From contig CM046875.1 of assembly GCA_025667525.1 (NCBI GenBank), forward strand, positions 152,889,675-152,953,674: a stretch of 64,000 bases of DNA. Reading direction: 5' to 3'. The notes below the pieces were generated by a model. It did no database searches. It worked only from the letters and a program-made list of their open reading frames with translations, and was not told where the DNA came from. The translations under genes and the position numbers were made by a program. Below, piece by piece: positions 10,228 through 20,303 of this stretch (its first letter is position 1; each line of letters starts with the position of its first letter). The DNA comes from Glebionis coronaria (lineage: Eukaryota > Streptophyta > Magnoliopsida > Asterales > Asteraceae).

Positions 10228-10863
10228 CTACAAATCAATCGTCCCTTCCCAATCACCAATCTTCGCTCGAATATCCTTAGCCACTGCATGAATCGGTTTG
10301 GCTTCCGAGTTTACCGCCTTGATAGTCTCGCTCCCCTTCATAGCGCTAATCCCTATCCGTTTAGCTTCGTCAACGGCCACAAAGTTATGAGTCGCACCGG
10401 AATCAACTAAAGCACGCACCTTTATTCCATTGATGGTTGCTTCGATATATTGTAGGCCTTTCCCTACAACTTTTGGCACATCCATCTTCACCTTGATCGC
10501 ATTTAATATCCTCATCGAACCCATGCTTACACCACTACTCGTGCATTCGTCTTCATGAGTCGACATCGCATTGAGGCTTGCTTTCTTCGGGCAATCTCGA
10601 GCTCTATGAGGTCTGTCACATATGAAACATCCACCACTCTTGTAACCCATCCTTAAGTCTTTCTCCTTTCCAGTAGGGGGTTTCTTCGCATAATCAAACA
10701 TCGGATTTTCTCCCCCACCTTTCTCATGGCTTACCTTTCGATCTTTTGGGTTAACCGGTTCCCTCCTAGAACTAAAGTCAATCAAGACCTCGACGTGAGC
10801 AATAGTCGTAGTGAGGTCTTGGACTCCACGTCGCTCCAACTCCGTCTTAGCCCATCCTTGCAA
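10228..10863 (-). pseudogene. gag: Chromovirus gag zinc knuckle and aspartic protease
   Basis: A 211-codon open stretch on the minus strand. A CCHC-like knuckle, CX2CX3HX4C, spans residues 79-91. The aspartic protease active site ALVDSGATHNFV has its catalytic D at residue 154. The upstream gag is missing because the outer SIRE-like LTR begins at 10866, so the first methionine is not the true start. It is followed by a stop where relatives continue into the protease tail. Confidence 0.85.
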
Positions 10864-11905
10864 ACTGTAGAAACTAGAAGTGGGGTTGAATAGTTTCTCT
10901 TGTTTAAGGTCCTAATTAAAAATCCTTCCAATTAGGTTGGTCTCAAAAATTCTTTTACTTGAAAATTAGTTTCATAGTTGTTAGGTTCAATTCTAATGCA
11001 TTAACTATATCTAGTGTCAATGAAATGCAATGTAAGAATGAAAGCATAAGTAAAGAGTAAGGAAAGAAACAACCTAAGGTACGACACCAAGATTTATAGT
11101 GGTTCGGAAACGAAGCTCTCTCTTCGTTCCTACTCCACTCCTCGAGTACACCTTACTCGAGATTTCCACTATATCCACAAGCTCCTTTCTTGGCGGAGAA
11201 AACCTTACAACGACGCGTACATTGTTTTCCGAAACTAAGCTAAAGTCGAGACCTAATCTTATCTAGGACCAATCTACACATGTCACCTACTTCACATTTT
11301 CTGACACAAGGCTAGATGTCGAGTTCTAATCCAAAGCTAGAACCAATCTTTGTCGCTCATCTTTTTTTCCAACACAAGGCTAGATGTAGAGTTCTAATTC
11401 AAAGCTAGAACCAATCTTCACGACTCTTTACTTTCTAGTTGAGTGAGAACTCACAAGACACAAACACACACTTACATCACTTTCTAGTTTAGTGAGAACT
11501 TACACACAAGACTCATTACAACTCAACACTACATATCCAAGTATATGCATGTAACTTGGATCAACACAAGACTAGTCCGAGTATACACATATATAATGGA
11601 TTTACACAAGACAAATCCAAGTAAACACAAATGACTTGGAGTTACACAAGACTCAAATGAACAAAGGATGAACATGACTAGATCTAAGAAAGGACGATCT
11701 TCATCAAGTCTTCATCTTTAATCAAATCACAAATGTGTGAGTGGTCTTCTCTTTGGACAAGTAAATAAGGAGATCAAGAGGATAATCATAAGTAAACATA
11801 CTTAACAAATTAAGTGATCATTTACTAATGATTGGGATATAGAAAGAAGATAAGAGGCAGAGAAATTGTCCAAAAATATTCTTTTAAAATGAAAATATAA
11901 TCCAT

Positions 11906-11913
11906 TATTTATA
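11906..11913 (-). promoter_or_regulatory. TATA box of the outer SIRE-like LTR
   Basis: Minus-strand TATAAATA, about 580 bases into the LTR, 48 bases downstream of the GCGGTTCC hairpin. Confidence 0.6.
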
Positions 11914-11960
11914 GGAGACAAAGTACAACGGCTCTCTAAGCGTCGTTCATTAAATGGACC

Positions 11961-11988
11961 TGCGGTTCCATATCACTAAGGAACCGCA
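11961..11988 (-). promoter_or_regulatory. LTR palindrome upstream of the TATA box
   Basis: TGCGGTTCC, ten bases, GGAACCGCA: a perfect 9-bp inverted repeat. Related GGTTC palindromes recur before each of the three accessory ORFs of this element. Confidence 0.75.
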
Positions 11989-12489
11989 CCCTTATTTAAA
12001 GAACGACAGCTCATAGAGTCCGCTCCTTTTTGTCTTTTAGTGGTGCAATCCCATCTAGGGTAGTTTATATCCTCAAAGGATATTCCTAGGATATTTGGAA
12101 TATGCCATATTCAAATTTTCATTCTTTATTTTAAAAACCATTTTTCTTAAAAATAAATTTTATTAATATCTTTTGGCATATTTGTATAAATGTGAGTTTT
12201 GAGGTTAATAACTTTCTGTGATCACTAAACATGATTAAGATATGTTTGTGTCTTAAATGATTATTACCTTGATGATAGTGTTTGTTAAATAATTCGTCTT
12301 ACGGTTATCTTTGATGATAAATGTGTTTACACTTTGTCGTGATCAAAACTAAGAAAGATTAGTTAACACTAAAAATGTTTTTAGGCATTGGTTGCATTAA
12401 TAATCTTTCCCTTTTTTATTCCGACAAACTATAAACTCACTTATGTAAAAACAAAATTTTTTGAATTATTGACGAGTTTATCACTATCA

Positions 12490-12510
12490 TTTCTCCCCCT
12501 TTGTCGAAGC
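12490..12510 (-). promoter_or_regulatory. Polypurine tract of the outer SIRE-like element
   Basis: Minus strand GACAAAGGGGGAGAAA directly precedes the 3' LTR. A second G-rich run (CTAGGGGGAGTAAG) occurs at about 12581-12597. Confidence 0.75.
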
Positions 12511-13264
12511 AAAAAGGTTAGCACAAGTCTTTGAAGAAGAGAAGAAACAGAATTTGCTAGTAGCTCCCACTTGGTGCTTACTCCCCCTAGCTTAGGGCAC
12601 CAAGTTATCAAGCTAAGGTGACAAGCTTCATACAAAGGTTAGTAGAAAGAGAAGAAACACCAATGTATATACTATTGTCACTACTTACTAAGTAACTTGA
12701 GAGGGAGGAAGAAAAGAAATATCAAATTAGAAGTAAGTATTTGCAAAGTATGTCTAAGGAGAGTATTTTGACAAGCTCAATTCATAATTGGTGAAATAGA
12801 GGTAGAAAAGAAACATCCATACCAATTGTAGTTAAAGTAAATGATGTCAAAAGGTTAAAAACTTATAATTGTTGGAATCACCCAAAACAATTTTAAATTT
12901 TAAAAGCAATCAACTCTCAACAATATGTGTGAAAAAGAATTAGCAAAACAAGAAATAACACACATATCAATCAAATTACAAAAAATATGAAAGAGCACAC
13001 AAGGTAAATATTCATATACAAAATATGAATATTTAAAACAACAGATATGAAAAATAAACAACATAAGCATAACAACTATTCTAGGTTTTTATTTTAGACT
13101 CAAACGATTAGAACACAAAAGGCATTTTAATCTTAAAATAAAGACGAAGGTGCATCTTTCGAAGACTTGCTCACGGGAAAAACTATGCAAAGAGGAGGTC
13201 GAGTGAGAAGAAATTCAAGAAAAATTAACTTGTCATACACATGAGCAAGTTTAATTTGTTGAAA
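12511..13264 (-). other. 3' non-coding region of the outer SIRE-like element
   Basis: No coding sequence recognised. Purine-rich on the plus strand and AT-rich, between ORF Z and the polypurine tract. It contains an extra GGGGGAG run on the minus strand near 12590. Confidence 0.6.
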
Positions 13265-13684
13265 TCAACAACACGCACACGAACTTTCATGATGCAAAAG
13301 AAAGTCATTTGATGGGAGAGGACCATCAAAATAAGAAGGTGGTGGTGGAGAAGGAGAGTGTCGATAAGAGAGGTTTTCACAATGCCTAGTGAGGTTAGAA
13401 AATGAAGAAAGGTCATAGAGTTGAGGATGTGTTGAAAGGTTTAGGTGGTGGCGAAAGAGCTTCCCTTTCTCCGGTAATTGGATTGATTGAGTAAGTCTCA
13501 TTTGATACTCAATTGGAGAGAAATAAGAAGTCTTGCAATGTTTGAGAGAAGAGGGTTCATGATGATCCATGTTCTTATTGATCCAAATGGGTCGAACCGA
13601 GATTTTCGGTTTCTTAGAAAGCTTAGAAGAAGAAGATTTGGGTTTAGAAGATATGTCAAGGTTAAGTTTAGAAGAAAAAGACAC
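13265..13684 (-). CDS. Accessory ORF Z of the outer SIRE-like element (139 aa)
   Basis: Open from ATG at 13684. The N-terminus is basic and serine/lysine-rich (SSSSKLSKKPK), the C-terminal third proline-rich (SPSPPPPSY) with a CACC end. No recognised domain, signal peptide or membrane segment. It resembles ORF X in being short, basic and S/P-rich, and each is preceded by a GGTTC-palindrome module. It may be a real accessory protein or the eroded N-terminus of a longer one. The function is unknown. Confidence 0.4.
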   Translation of the reverse strand: MSFSSKLNLDISSKPKSSSSKLSKKPKISVRPIWINKNMDHHEPSSLKHCKTSYFSPIEYQMRLTQSIQLPEKGKLFRHHLNLSTHPQLYDLSSFSNLTRHCENLSYRHSPSPPPPSYFDGPLPSNDFLLHHESSCACC

Positions 13685-13872
13685 TATGAGGAATGAGAAA
13701 GAGAACTCCCAAAACTAGAGGATTTAAAGAAAATAGACAAGGCAAAGGATATAAATACAACTAAAAGGTTTCAAGGAATGTTTAGCCCAAAAAGGTAAAC
13801 AAAGAATCTTGAAAAAGACTAAAGTCAAAGAAGAAAGACAAAAAACGAGCCAGAAAATGGCTTACAGTCCGC

Positions 13873-13914
13873 GGTTCTCTAAAAGAACCTGTGGTTCAAT
13901 AAATATATTGAGCC
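13873..13914 (-). promoter_or_regulatory. GGTTC palindrome module before ORF Z
   Basis: Two adjacent inverted repeats: GGTTCT/AGAACC (13873-13889) and GGTTCAATA-AATA-TATTGAGCC (13893-13914, one mismatch). They lie about 190 bases upstream of the ORF Z start. Confidence 0.7.
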
Positions 13915-14421
13915 GCAAGGCTTTATTAAGCCGCCCACAGTGGACACAAAAATATAATTTTGAAGGTTTTGAGAAAAGACAAGACTTTTTTAAAATTAAG
14001 CAAATCTTGATTTTTACCTCTAATAGCACTAGGTTAGGATATAGTTGCATAAAGAGCAACATACTTACAAGAGTATCTTGACAAAGCGTAAAAAAATATT
14101 TAGATAATATTTTGGTCTAATTTAGTCAAGTTTTAATTCAAATTGAAGTTTATTAGTGTGAGAACACGCAGGTTAAAACATAAAAAAGCTTAATCTATTA
14201 AAACATCTTCATGAGGAACTCATGAAGGAAACAAATTACAAGAAAAGAAAAACAACTAACTACTACAAAGCTAGCTAATCTAATCTTGATTAAGCTATCT
14301 TCTTTGGCTTGTTTTCTTGAAAAGATATTTTATAAGATATCATCATTCATCTCCTAAGAGGATCAGGATTGGTGAACAAAGTCAACAAGAAGTCTTGTAA
14401 CCTTGCATGAAGTCCAAACAT

Positions 14422-14685
14422 CTACATCCTTAAGTTTTGGATTATGTAGTTTTTATAGAGGCAACATGGATAATTAGTACCATGTGCTTCAAAAAAAAGC
14501 AAAGAAGTAAGGATCACCCATGAAGTGAGAAATAGGTACACCCAAAAGTGGAGTATTAGGAGGAGGAAAGGGCATGGTGTCCAATGGTGATATGGGTGAA
14601 ATGTGTGGAGTGAAAGGTGAAGTTGGCAAAGGCTCAACAAAGTCATTCACAAAGGGAATGATTTGCAGAGGTTGGGGTTCACATT
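14422..14685 (-). pseudogene. ORF X of the outer SIRE-like element, C-terminal part
   Basis: The minus-strand frame entering from the copia insertion point encodes a proline-rich segment (TSPFTPHISP, PPPNTPLLG, SHFMGDPYFF). It is the continuation of the frame that starts at 46160 and is cut at 45888 by the inner SIRE copia. No recognised domain. Confidence 0.5.
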
Positions 14686-15595
14686 TGTTGGGTCAGTATT
14701 TACTGACCCTGAAGCAACTCTAGGATTTGAATATAAAATCCCCCTAAGTGTTTAATGCTCAGCAGTAAGGCCAGTCTGCTGAAGGATGACCAGAGGAACA
14801 AAGTTCCTACTAAAGAATTTATAGCTGAAGAAAGTTCAGCACTCCCCTTCCAGTGTACTTAGAAAACAAAGGAGTCTTCGCTTCAAATACTAGGCGAACT
14901 AGTTGCTGAAGAACAAGGACTGAAGAAGGGCTTTCAGTTTAGTTTGGTTTGACAATACCAAACTGAATGATGTCGATCTCCTCTAGGATACTGAAGACTC
15001 TTCAGTATTCTGATGGTTTGCATTAGGCGAGAAAAGATAACTTTAAGTCAAAGAAGGTTTCTTGTATACTTAGATATAAGTACAACCTTTATCTTTTCTA
15101 GAATAGTTTAATATGTACTTTGTACTGTTTATCCAGCATGGGCATCAACCACCCACTGGATAAACCCATGCGTTGAAACATGCAAAATGCAAACCCTAAT
15201 TACACTGCCTATAAAAGGAGTGTACATTGAGAGAGAAAAGGTTAACCATATACAAGAGCTTAAACTCTGGAAAACCTTTCCTCTCGATACCAACTAAACC
15301 ATATAGCCAAGATGCATATGAACGTTTAGATTGGTGCTTAGACTTTAACTTTGGTTAGACATTTAAGTAGAGGAGATCAAAACCCATTGTCATTCAACCA
15401 CTTTGTTATTCCGCAAACAAAGTGGGTTATAGATTCTTTATTTGATTCTAATAAAAGTCTATACGTTGAAAAGTATATTGGTATTGCTGTTTTAATCTTT
15501 CATAGTTCTTATCAATTGTTAAAACAACTCACTTGAGTTGAAGTAAGAGTTATTACTTAAGATAATAAGTAATAACGAATTACTAGGTACCAACA
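14686..15595 (+). repeat. 5' LTR of the inner SIRE-like copia (910 bp)
   Basis: TGTTGGGTCAG to TACCAACA. TATA box TATAAAAG at 15210-15217. Clearly more diverged from its partner than the LTR pairs of the two nested elements are from each other, as expected for an older insertion. Confidence 0.93.
15210..15217 (+). promoter_or_regulatory. TATA box in the inner SIRE 5' LTR
   Basis: TATAAAAG about 525 bases into the LTR; the 3' LTR has TATAAAAA at the same place (45496-45503). Confidence 0.7.
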
Positions 15596-15597
15596 AG

Positions 15598-15609
15598 TGG
15601 TATCAGAGC
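15598..15609 (+). promoter_or_regulatory. Primer-binding site for tRNA-iMet
   Basis: TGGTATCAGAGC, two bases after the LTR: the full site complementary to initiator methionine tRNA used by plant copia elements. Confidence 0.93.
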
Positions 15610-15677
15610 AGTTTGATTAGTTAAACTCTTATTTTATTAAACTGCTCATTTAAAAGTTTTCAAATCAAGATCCAAAA

Positions 15678-16500
15678 ATGGTTCAAGTTATACCACAAAC
15701 CCTAGAATATAGGGGTGACCAACTCAATGCTGCTCCTGTACTAGAGGTAGCCAATTTTACAAAATGGAAGAAGAGGTTTCTTGTCCACATGGTTGGGATT
15801 GAACCTCAATTCCTTAGAATCATTGAAAATGGTCCTTTTGTTCCCATGGTTGGGGACAATAAAAAACCTGAAGTACAATGGATTGCTGATGAGAGAAAAG
15901 CTGCTAACCTAGATCAGCGTCTCAAAAGTCTCATCATGTCTGTACTTCCAGATGACCAAATGAATTCTGTTGTAAATTGCAAAACAGCCAAAGCTACATG
16001 GGAGGACCTTATTCTTTACCAAGAGGGACCCTCTAATGTAAAAGAAAACAGAATCATGGATTTAAAGCTTCAATACAACACCTTCAAGCACAAAGAAGAG
16101 GAAACCCTCACACAGACATTCACCAGATACAAAGCACTGATGAATGAACTTGTGAATGATGGTGTTGAGCTTTCAAATCTTGAAATCAACACAATTTTTG
16201 TTAATGCATTGCCAAAGAAGTGGCTCAGTTTCTGCCAAAGCTTGAGAAATGCTAATCACATTACAGATTGTGATCTAGCCTCTCTTTTTGGGAAACTGAA
16301 ATATGAAGAAAACCTAGTTGATAGGATTTATGAAGGCTCAAGCAAGAGTAAAGCAATAACCATTGCTACACCCTTGTCCACAGCCTTCTTCAGTTAGGCT
16401 GTCATTCAAGACTACCAAGATAGTCCTGATGATGAGGAAGATACTAGATCTAGTGAGGAATATCTGAATGACCTCAAAGAGGTATTTCATGAAAGAGCAC
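15678..16500 (+). pseudogene. gag: Inner SIRE gag, N-terminal part
   Basis: Open from ATG at 15678 for 239 codons. It shows the plant copia gag core: VANFTKWKKRFLVHM near the start, TAKATWEDL, LKLQYNTFKHKEEETLTQTFTRY and INTIFVNALPKKWLSF. It would form the nucleocapsid shell. A TAG at 16395-16397 (probable former CAG) interrupts it; the frame then continues through an acidic region (SPDDEEDTRSSEEY) to 16500. There the Athila-like element is inserted, with AGCAC as target duplication. The rest of gag is at 29921. Confidence 0.9.
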
Positions 16501-17718
16501 TGATGTAGTGTTTTTACTACTCTTTAGGAAAAGAGCAATAAATAGGGCAAGTATGCACGACGATTTAGGAAAACCGAGTGTGAATGACCCTAAAAGTGTG
16601 TGATCGTTCTCTCGAGGAGGCACGTGTGTTGTGTAATGAATTGATTTGATTGATTTGTTTTTGATTACGAAGAAAAAGAAAAGAGAAGAGAAAATGACGA
16701 AGACGAAAACAAAAAAAAAATTAACAAAAACACTACTAGAAAGTTAAGACGTAGAAGCGTAAAAGAACACAAAATTTAAAATTTTAACCTAAAAATTCCT
16801 AAAAATTACTAAAAATCCACAATAAAATTCTAAGAGTTTACGAAAAATCCGAACTTGCTAAAGCCTTTTAATTAATTTAATAATGACTTTTTAATGCTAA
16901 TTAAAGCCCTAAAAATCACTTTTAAATATTAAAAAGCCCTAAACAAGATTTAATAGTTTGTAAACCTCAAAAATGACCTAATTAAGCTAAAAACTATTTT
17001 TAAAAATTTTAAAACCAAATTAAACTATTTTTAAACTCCTAAAAACTATTAAAATCTATTAAATCTTAAATTAAATCTAGAAAATAAATGAAAAGCCTAA
17101 AAATTAATTGGAAAGTGACAAAGTTCCTAATTATATGTCTACAATCTAGGAAAAATGAAAAAAGTTAAAAATAAAACTTTCTATTTTTAATAATAAAATA
17201 ATATTAAAATAATCTAAAAAATTAAAAGTTTATAAATAAATTCTAAAAAATTATCAAAAATCCTAAATATTCTAACAAAGATAAAAATGCAAGTTAAAGT
17301 TCCTAAAACCTTTTTATTATTTTTATATTAATTTTTAAAGTTGTCTAAAAACCCTAAAATCAAATAAAATTAAAAATAAGACTTTTTGAAAACTTTTTGA
17401 TATGTAAACCTCAAAAATATAAACTAAAACCTAAAAACTATTTTTTTGGATTTTTAAAATACTTTTAACTATTTTTAAAATACTTTCTAAAAATAAAACT
17501 AAAAATAATCCTAATAATTAATTAAATAAAAAGAAAAATCATATTTTAAAACTGAAAAATCTAAAATGACAATACAAACTCAAGAAAAATGGAATCTGGC
17601 CAAAAAGCCAACCAATAAGCTTGAAATAAGCTAAATAAGCTACGGCTTAATAAACAAAAGCCAACACAAACACACCTTAAGTATCTTTTGAAACCAATCC
17701 TATCAGTCAAAGTCCCTA

Positions 17719-17790
17719 GGGCGCAGATGGTTAGCACGTTGTGTTGTGAGAGGAGTGGCGCAGGTTCGAGTCCTGGCCACGTCCTTTTTT
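17719..17790 (+). promoter_or_regulatory. tRNA-like unit with B box and T6 (LTR copy 1)
   Basis: A tRNA-like stretch on the plus strand, antisense to the element: D-arm-like ATGGTTAGCACG, a perfect B box GGTTCGAGTCC (17763-17773) inside a T arm with CAGG/CCTG stem, and a six-T run (17785-17790). An acceptor stem is poorly formed, so it is not a functional tRNA. It could be an internal pol III promoter or a SINE-like relic. Confidence 0.7.
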
Positions 17791-18016
17791 GGCAAATTAT
17801 TTTTTTTTCTTTTTAGCTTTTGGAAACACAATCCAGTAACCTTTATAATCCCCAAATCACTAACAGAATCTAAATTAAACCAAGATTAAGCTAAATGAAT
17901 CAAAAAATGTGTCCAGTTTTCCTCTTGTTTCTGATGAACTCAAACAAATATGAATACAAACCAAGAGGAGCTTGGTTTTGGTATTTTGGTGTTGATTTTG
18001 TTGGATGCAAGGGAAC

Positions 18017-18040
18017 CCCTATACTCTTTGGAGTATAGGG
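18017..18040 (-). ncRNA. 10-bp leader hairpin (LTR copy 1)
   Basis: CCCTATACTC, four bases, GAGTATAGGG: a perfect inverted repeat in the R-U5 part of the LTR. The related LTR at 63722-63746 keeps the stem with one base pair exchanged. Structural RNA element by inference. Confidence 0.6.
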
Positions 18041-18693
18041 AGTCAAGACAAGTACAAATCAAACAACTTCTAACACCAAATCACACAAACAAAGCACACA
18101 AAGGCCAAAATCAAGTTACTGAGATCCTTGTATGGGTCTGTGAGTATTTGAGCTAAGCTATATGCATAATACTGAGTTTCCAACTCCCAAATCTTGCACA
18201 CAAGACAACTAAACAGCATAAAACCAGTTAACAATCCTAGAATTACCTAGCACCTAACAGATTACCAAGAATTAAGCTCAAAATTCAACAAGAACAGTCA
18301 CACTTGGCAGTTTACTGATTTTAGCTAAGTTTTTACCTTTTTATCATCCAAACTTGTTCAACTTGTACCAAACTGATGACTCACAACTATCAATAACCTA
18401 TTGCTACCCTATAAAGTGTATCTAAACAGGTTTTAAGCACAATCAATGAATTTTAACCCTGCTTAAACCCTTATCCAAACACCCCTTTATGTTACTGAAT
18501 TCAAATTTTTTTCAAACAAAGCTACTTAAAACCAAACCAAACTGATTGTAAACAACCTCAAACATGCATGTCATACAAAAACAAGCATAATCAAGCAAAT
18601 AGACAAGATCTTAGCAACTTTCATGTAAAATCATACAAATCACATAAACTTTCAGAAATTTGAAAATGAAAATGGAAAAAGGGAACTACCTCA

Positions 18694-18732
18694 AGGGACC
18701 TACATCCAGGTCCCTAGTGGTTGCAAAACCAC
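18694..18732 (-). ncRNA. Double hairpin in the LTR leader (copy 1)
   Basis: AGGGACCT/AGGTCCCT around a six-base loop (element sense GGATGT), followed by GTGGTT/AACCAC with a four-base loop. Both stems and the GGATGT loop recur in the diverged LTR at 63037-63077, where one pair of the first stem is reversed from A-T to T-A. Confidence 0.65.
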
Positions 18733-19198
18733 CTCCAATCAGGCTGGGGCCTGAGCTGGACATTTAACAGCAACAAACAACAATTAAACCTGCTAAGAGA
18801 AAATCAAACACAAGAACACAACTTTCTGATTTTCTGAAAACTCAAAACCTTGAAACCTACAAACCTTTGAAACTTTAAACACGTTTTAAGAACAACTTAT
18901 AAATCAGAAATCATAGGATGTTATTCCACTTTCACTTCATAACAACCTATAATTTCTGAAATTTATAAAATTCTTTTCAAAACCTTTTTGAAACTTTTTG
19001 AAACCTTAAACACTCAAAGTGTTTCACAATTAAAAATGGAACTCAGTTTTAGCTTTTAACACAACACACAACTTTTAACAAACATAAAAAGGAATTACAC
19101 TTGATTTAACAAACACCAAACTTTTATTTTATTAAAAAGGGATTACAAGTGAAAAAGCTTAAAAACTGGAACAACTGAATAGAGACACAGGCGTCTTC

Positions 19199-19206
19199 TA
19201 TTTATA
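19199..19206 (-). promoter_or_regulatory. TATA box of the Athila-like 3' LTR
   Basis: Minus-strand TATAAATA followed by AGAAGACGCCTGTG; identical in the 5' LTR (28859-28852) and near-identical at 62575-62582. Confidence 0.75.
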
Positions 19207-20283
19207 CAATGAAAAGAATAATCTAGAATGCTTAAAACCCTAAACATTGAATTGCCTAAAGAGCCCTTGAAGTCTTTGACGAATTTTGGGTCAAAAACAC
19301 CCATGTGATATGCCAGCTTGGAGATTTGTTCTTGGACGTTGGATTGGACTTGGGGACAAAGGAATTGCATCTCACCGTTCAAATTGTCCCCTCCTAGGGT
19401 TTTGTGGAAAACGACTTGAGCAGGGGACCATGGGGAAGGCACATGGGGTGAGTGTGAATGGAATCTGGTGAGTGGGTTTTGTTTAGGCTCGGCTTAATCA
19501 GAGATCTGGAGAGATTAAGCCAATATCCCTTTGTTTTTCTCTCAATTGATCCTGGGGGTTTAGGGTTTATAGAAGGGAGTTTAATCCGTTTTTGGAAATA
19601 AAACTTTTTAAATTGTTGTTAGGAGGGAAATGGGGGGATTAGTGGGATGTGTTGACCAGGGTTTGACTGGGATTAAATAAAACCGGGTAGGGTATGGATG
19701 GGTAGGGTTAATGGGTTGATGGGTGGGTTTTGCTGAGGTGTCACAATGTGACTGGTGGTGGGGGTTTGGCTATTTGGCAGTTTAGGTCCCCAAGTTTACT
19801 TGTTGTCTTCACTTTGTAAATAAATGCCATCAACTCCTAGTTTGCACTTATCAACTTTTGCAAACTTGTCAAATTTGGCACAAAGGCTTTCAAAACTTTA
19901 TCCAAGGGTTTTAAATGTATATTCTTGATTCTCCAAGGGCTGATCTTATACAATCTTCAAACATTAGGGACCATATTTGTACAATTGACATTTGGAGGGT
20001 CAATTGTGACAAGTTCTTCAAAGGTGAGGGACCAAAGTTGCCAATCTTCAATTCTTCAAGGGTCATTTTGCAAAATTCCAAACTTGGGCCCGGTTCATCG
20101 TGCGACTTCGTTTCCCGTGTTCGTTTTTGAATGATTCTTGTGATCTTTTGCCATTTCCTCAATATCCGTACCTAAAAATACACAAGTAACAAACACGAGC
20201 ATATATTTGGCATATTTGATGATATTTAATTGATTTTAAGCCCGATTTGGACGATGAGACCATGTATAAAAGCAGTCTCATCA

Positions 20284-20303
20284 CTCCCCCATACTAAACC
20301 ATT
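20284..20303 (-). promoter_or_regulatory. Polypurine tract of the Athila-like element
   Basis: Minus strand AGTATGGGGGAG, directly before the 3' LTR (TGATGAGACTGC). Confidence 0.8.

Larger units (their letters stand above)
8388..10865 (-). mobile_element. Chromovirus remnant (Reina/Galadriel-like), internally deleted
   Basis: On the minus strand it reads gag zinc knuckle, protease, start of RT, then directly the integrase C-terminus, a chromodomain, polypurine tract and LTR. RT, RNase H and the integrase core are missing. The gag N-terminus is cut off at 10866 by the outer SIRE-like insertion. The left edge at 8388 is set only by the end of the Tekay A LTR. Confidence 0.75.
10866..12489 (-). 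repeat. 3' LTR of the outer SIRE-like element (1624 bp)
   Basis: On the minus strand it runs from TGATAGTGATAAAC (12489) to AGTTTCTACA (10866), next to a polypurine tract. A TATA box lies at 11913-11906, and upstream of it a 9-bp-arm hairpin (TGCGGTTCC/GGAACCGCA, 11961-11988). A further hairpin, AACGAAG/CTTCGTT, is at 11109-11128. No second copy is present here to confirm the ends. Confidence 0.65.
16501..20283 (-). repeat. 3' LTR of the Athila-like element (3783 bp)
   Basis: Minus strand from TGATGAGACTGC (20283) to CACTACATCA (16501). TATA box at 19206-19199. The 16800-17580 part is extremely AT-rich. It carries leader hairpins (18694-18732 and 18017-18040) and an antisense tRNA-like unit (17719-17790). 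Short frames such as 17950-18156 and 19143-19442 recur in the other LTR only because the LTRs are copies; I do not call them genes. Confidence 0.93.

Noticed and set aside
13487..13696. Plus-strand 69-codon arginine-rich frame
   Set aside because: Antisense to ORF Z and without family features.
17719..17784. A functional tRNA gene
   Set aside because: The T arm and B box are good, but no proper acceptor stem or anticodon arm can be formed; kept as tRNA-like.
17950..18156. A 68-codon frame, repeated at 27603-27809
   Set aside because: Duplicated only because the LTRs are copies. It runs through a structural hairpin and is not supported by the diverged third LTR.
19911..20162. Frames on both strands near the LTR end, repeated at 29543-29794
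   Set aside because: Same LTR-copy effect; both strands are open by composition and no motif is seen.
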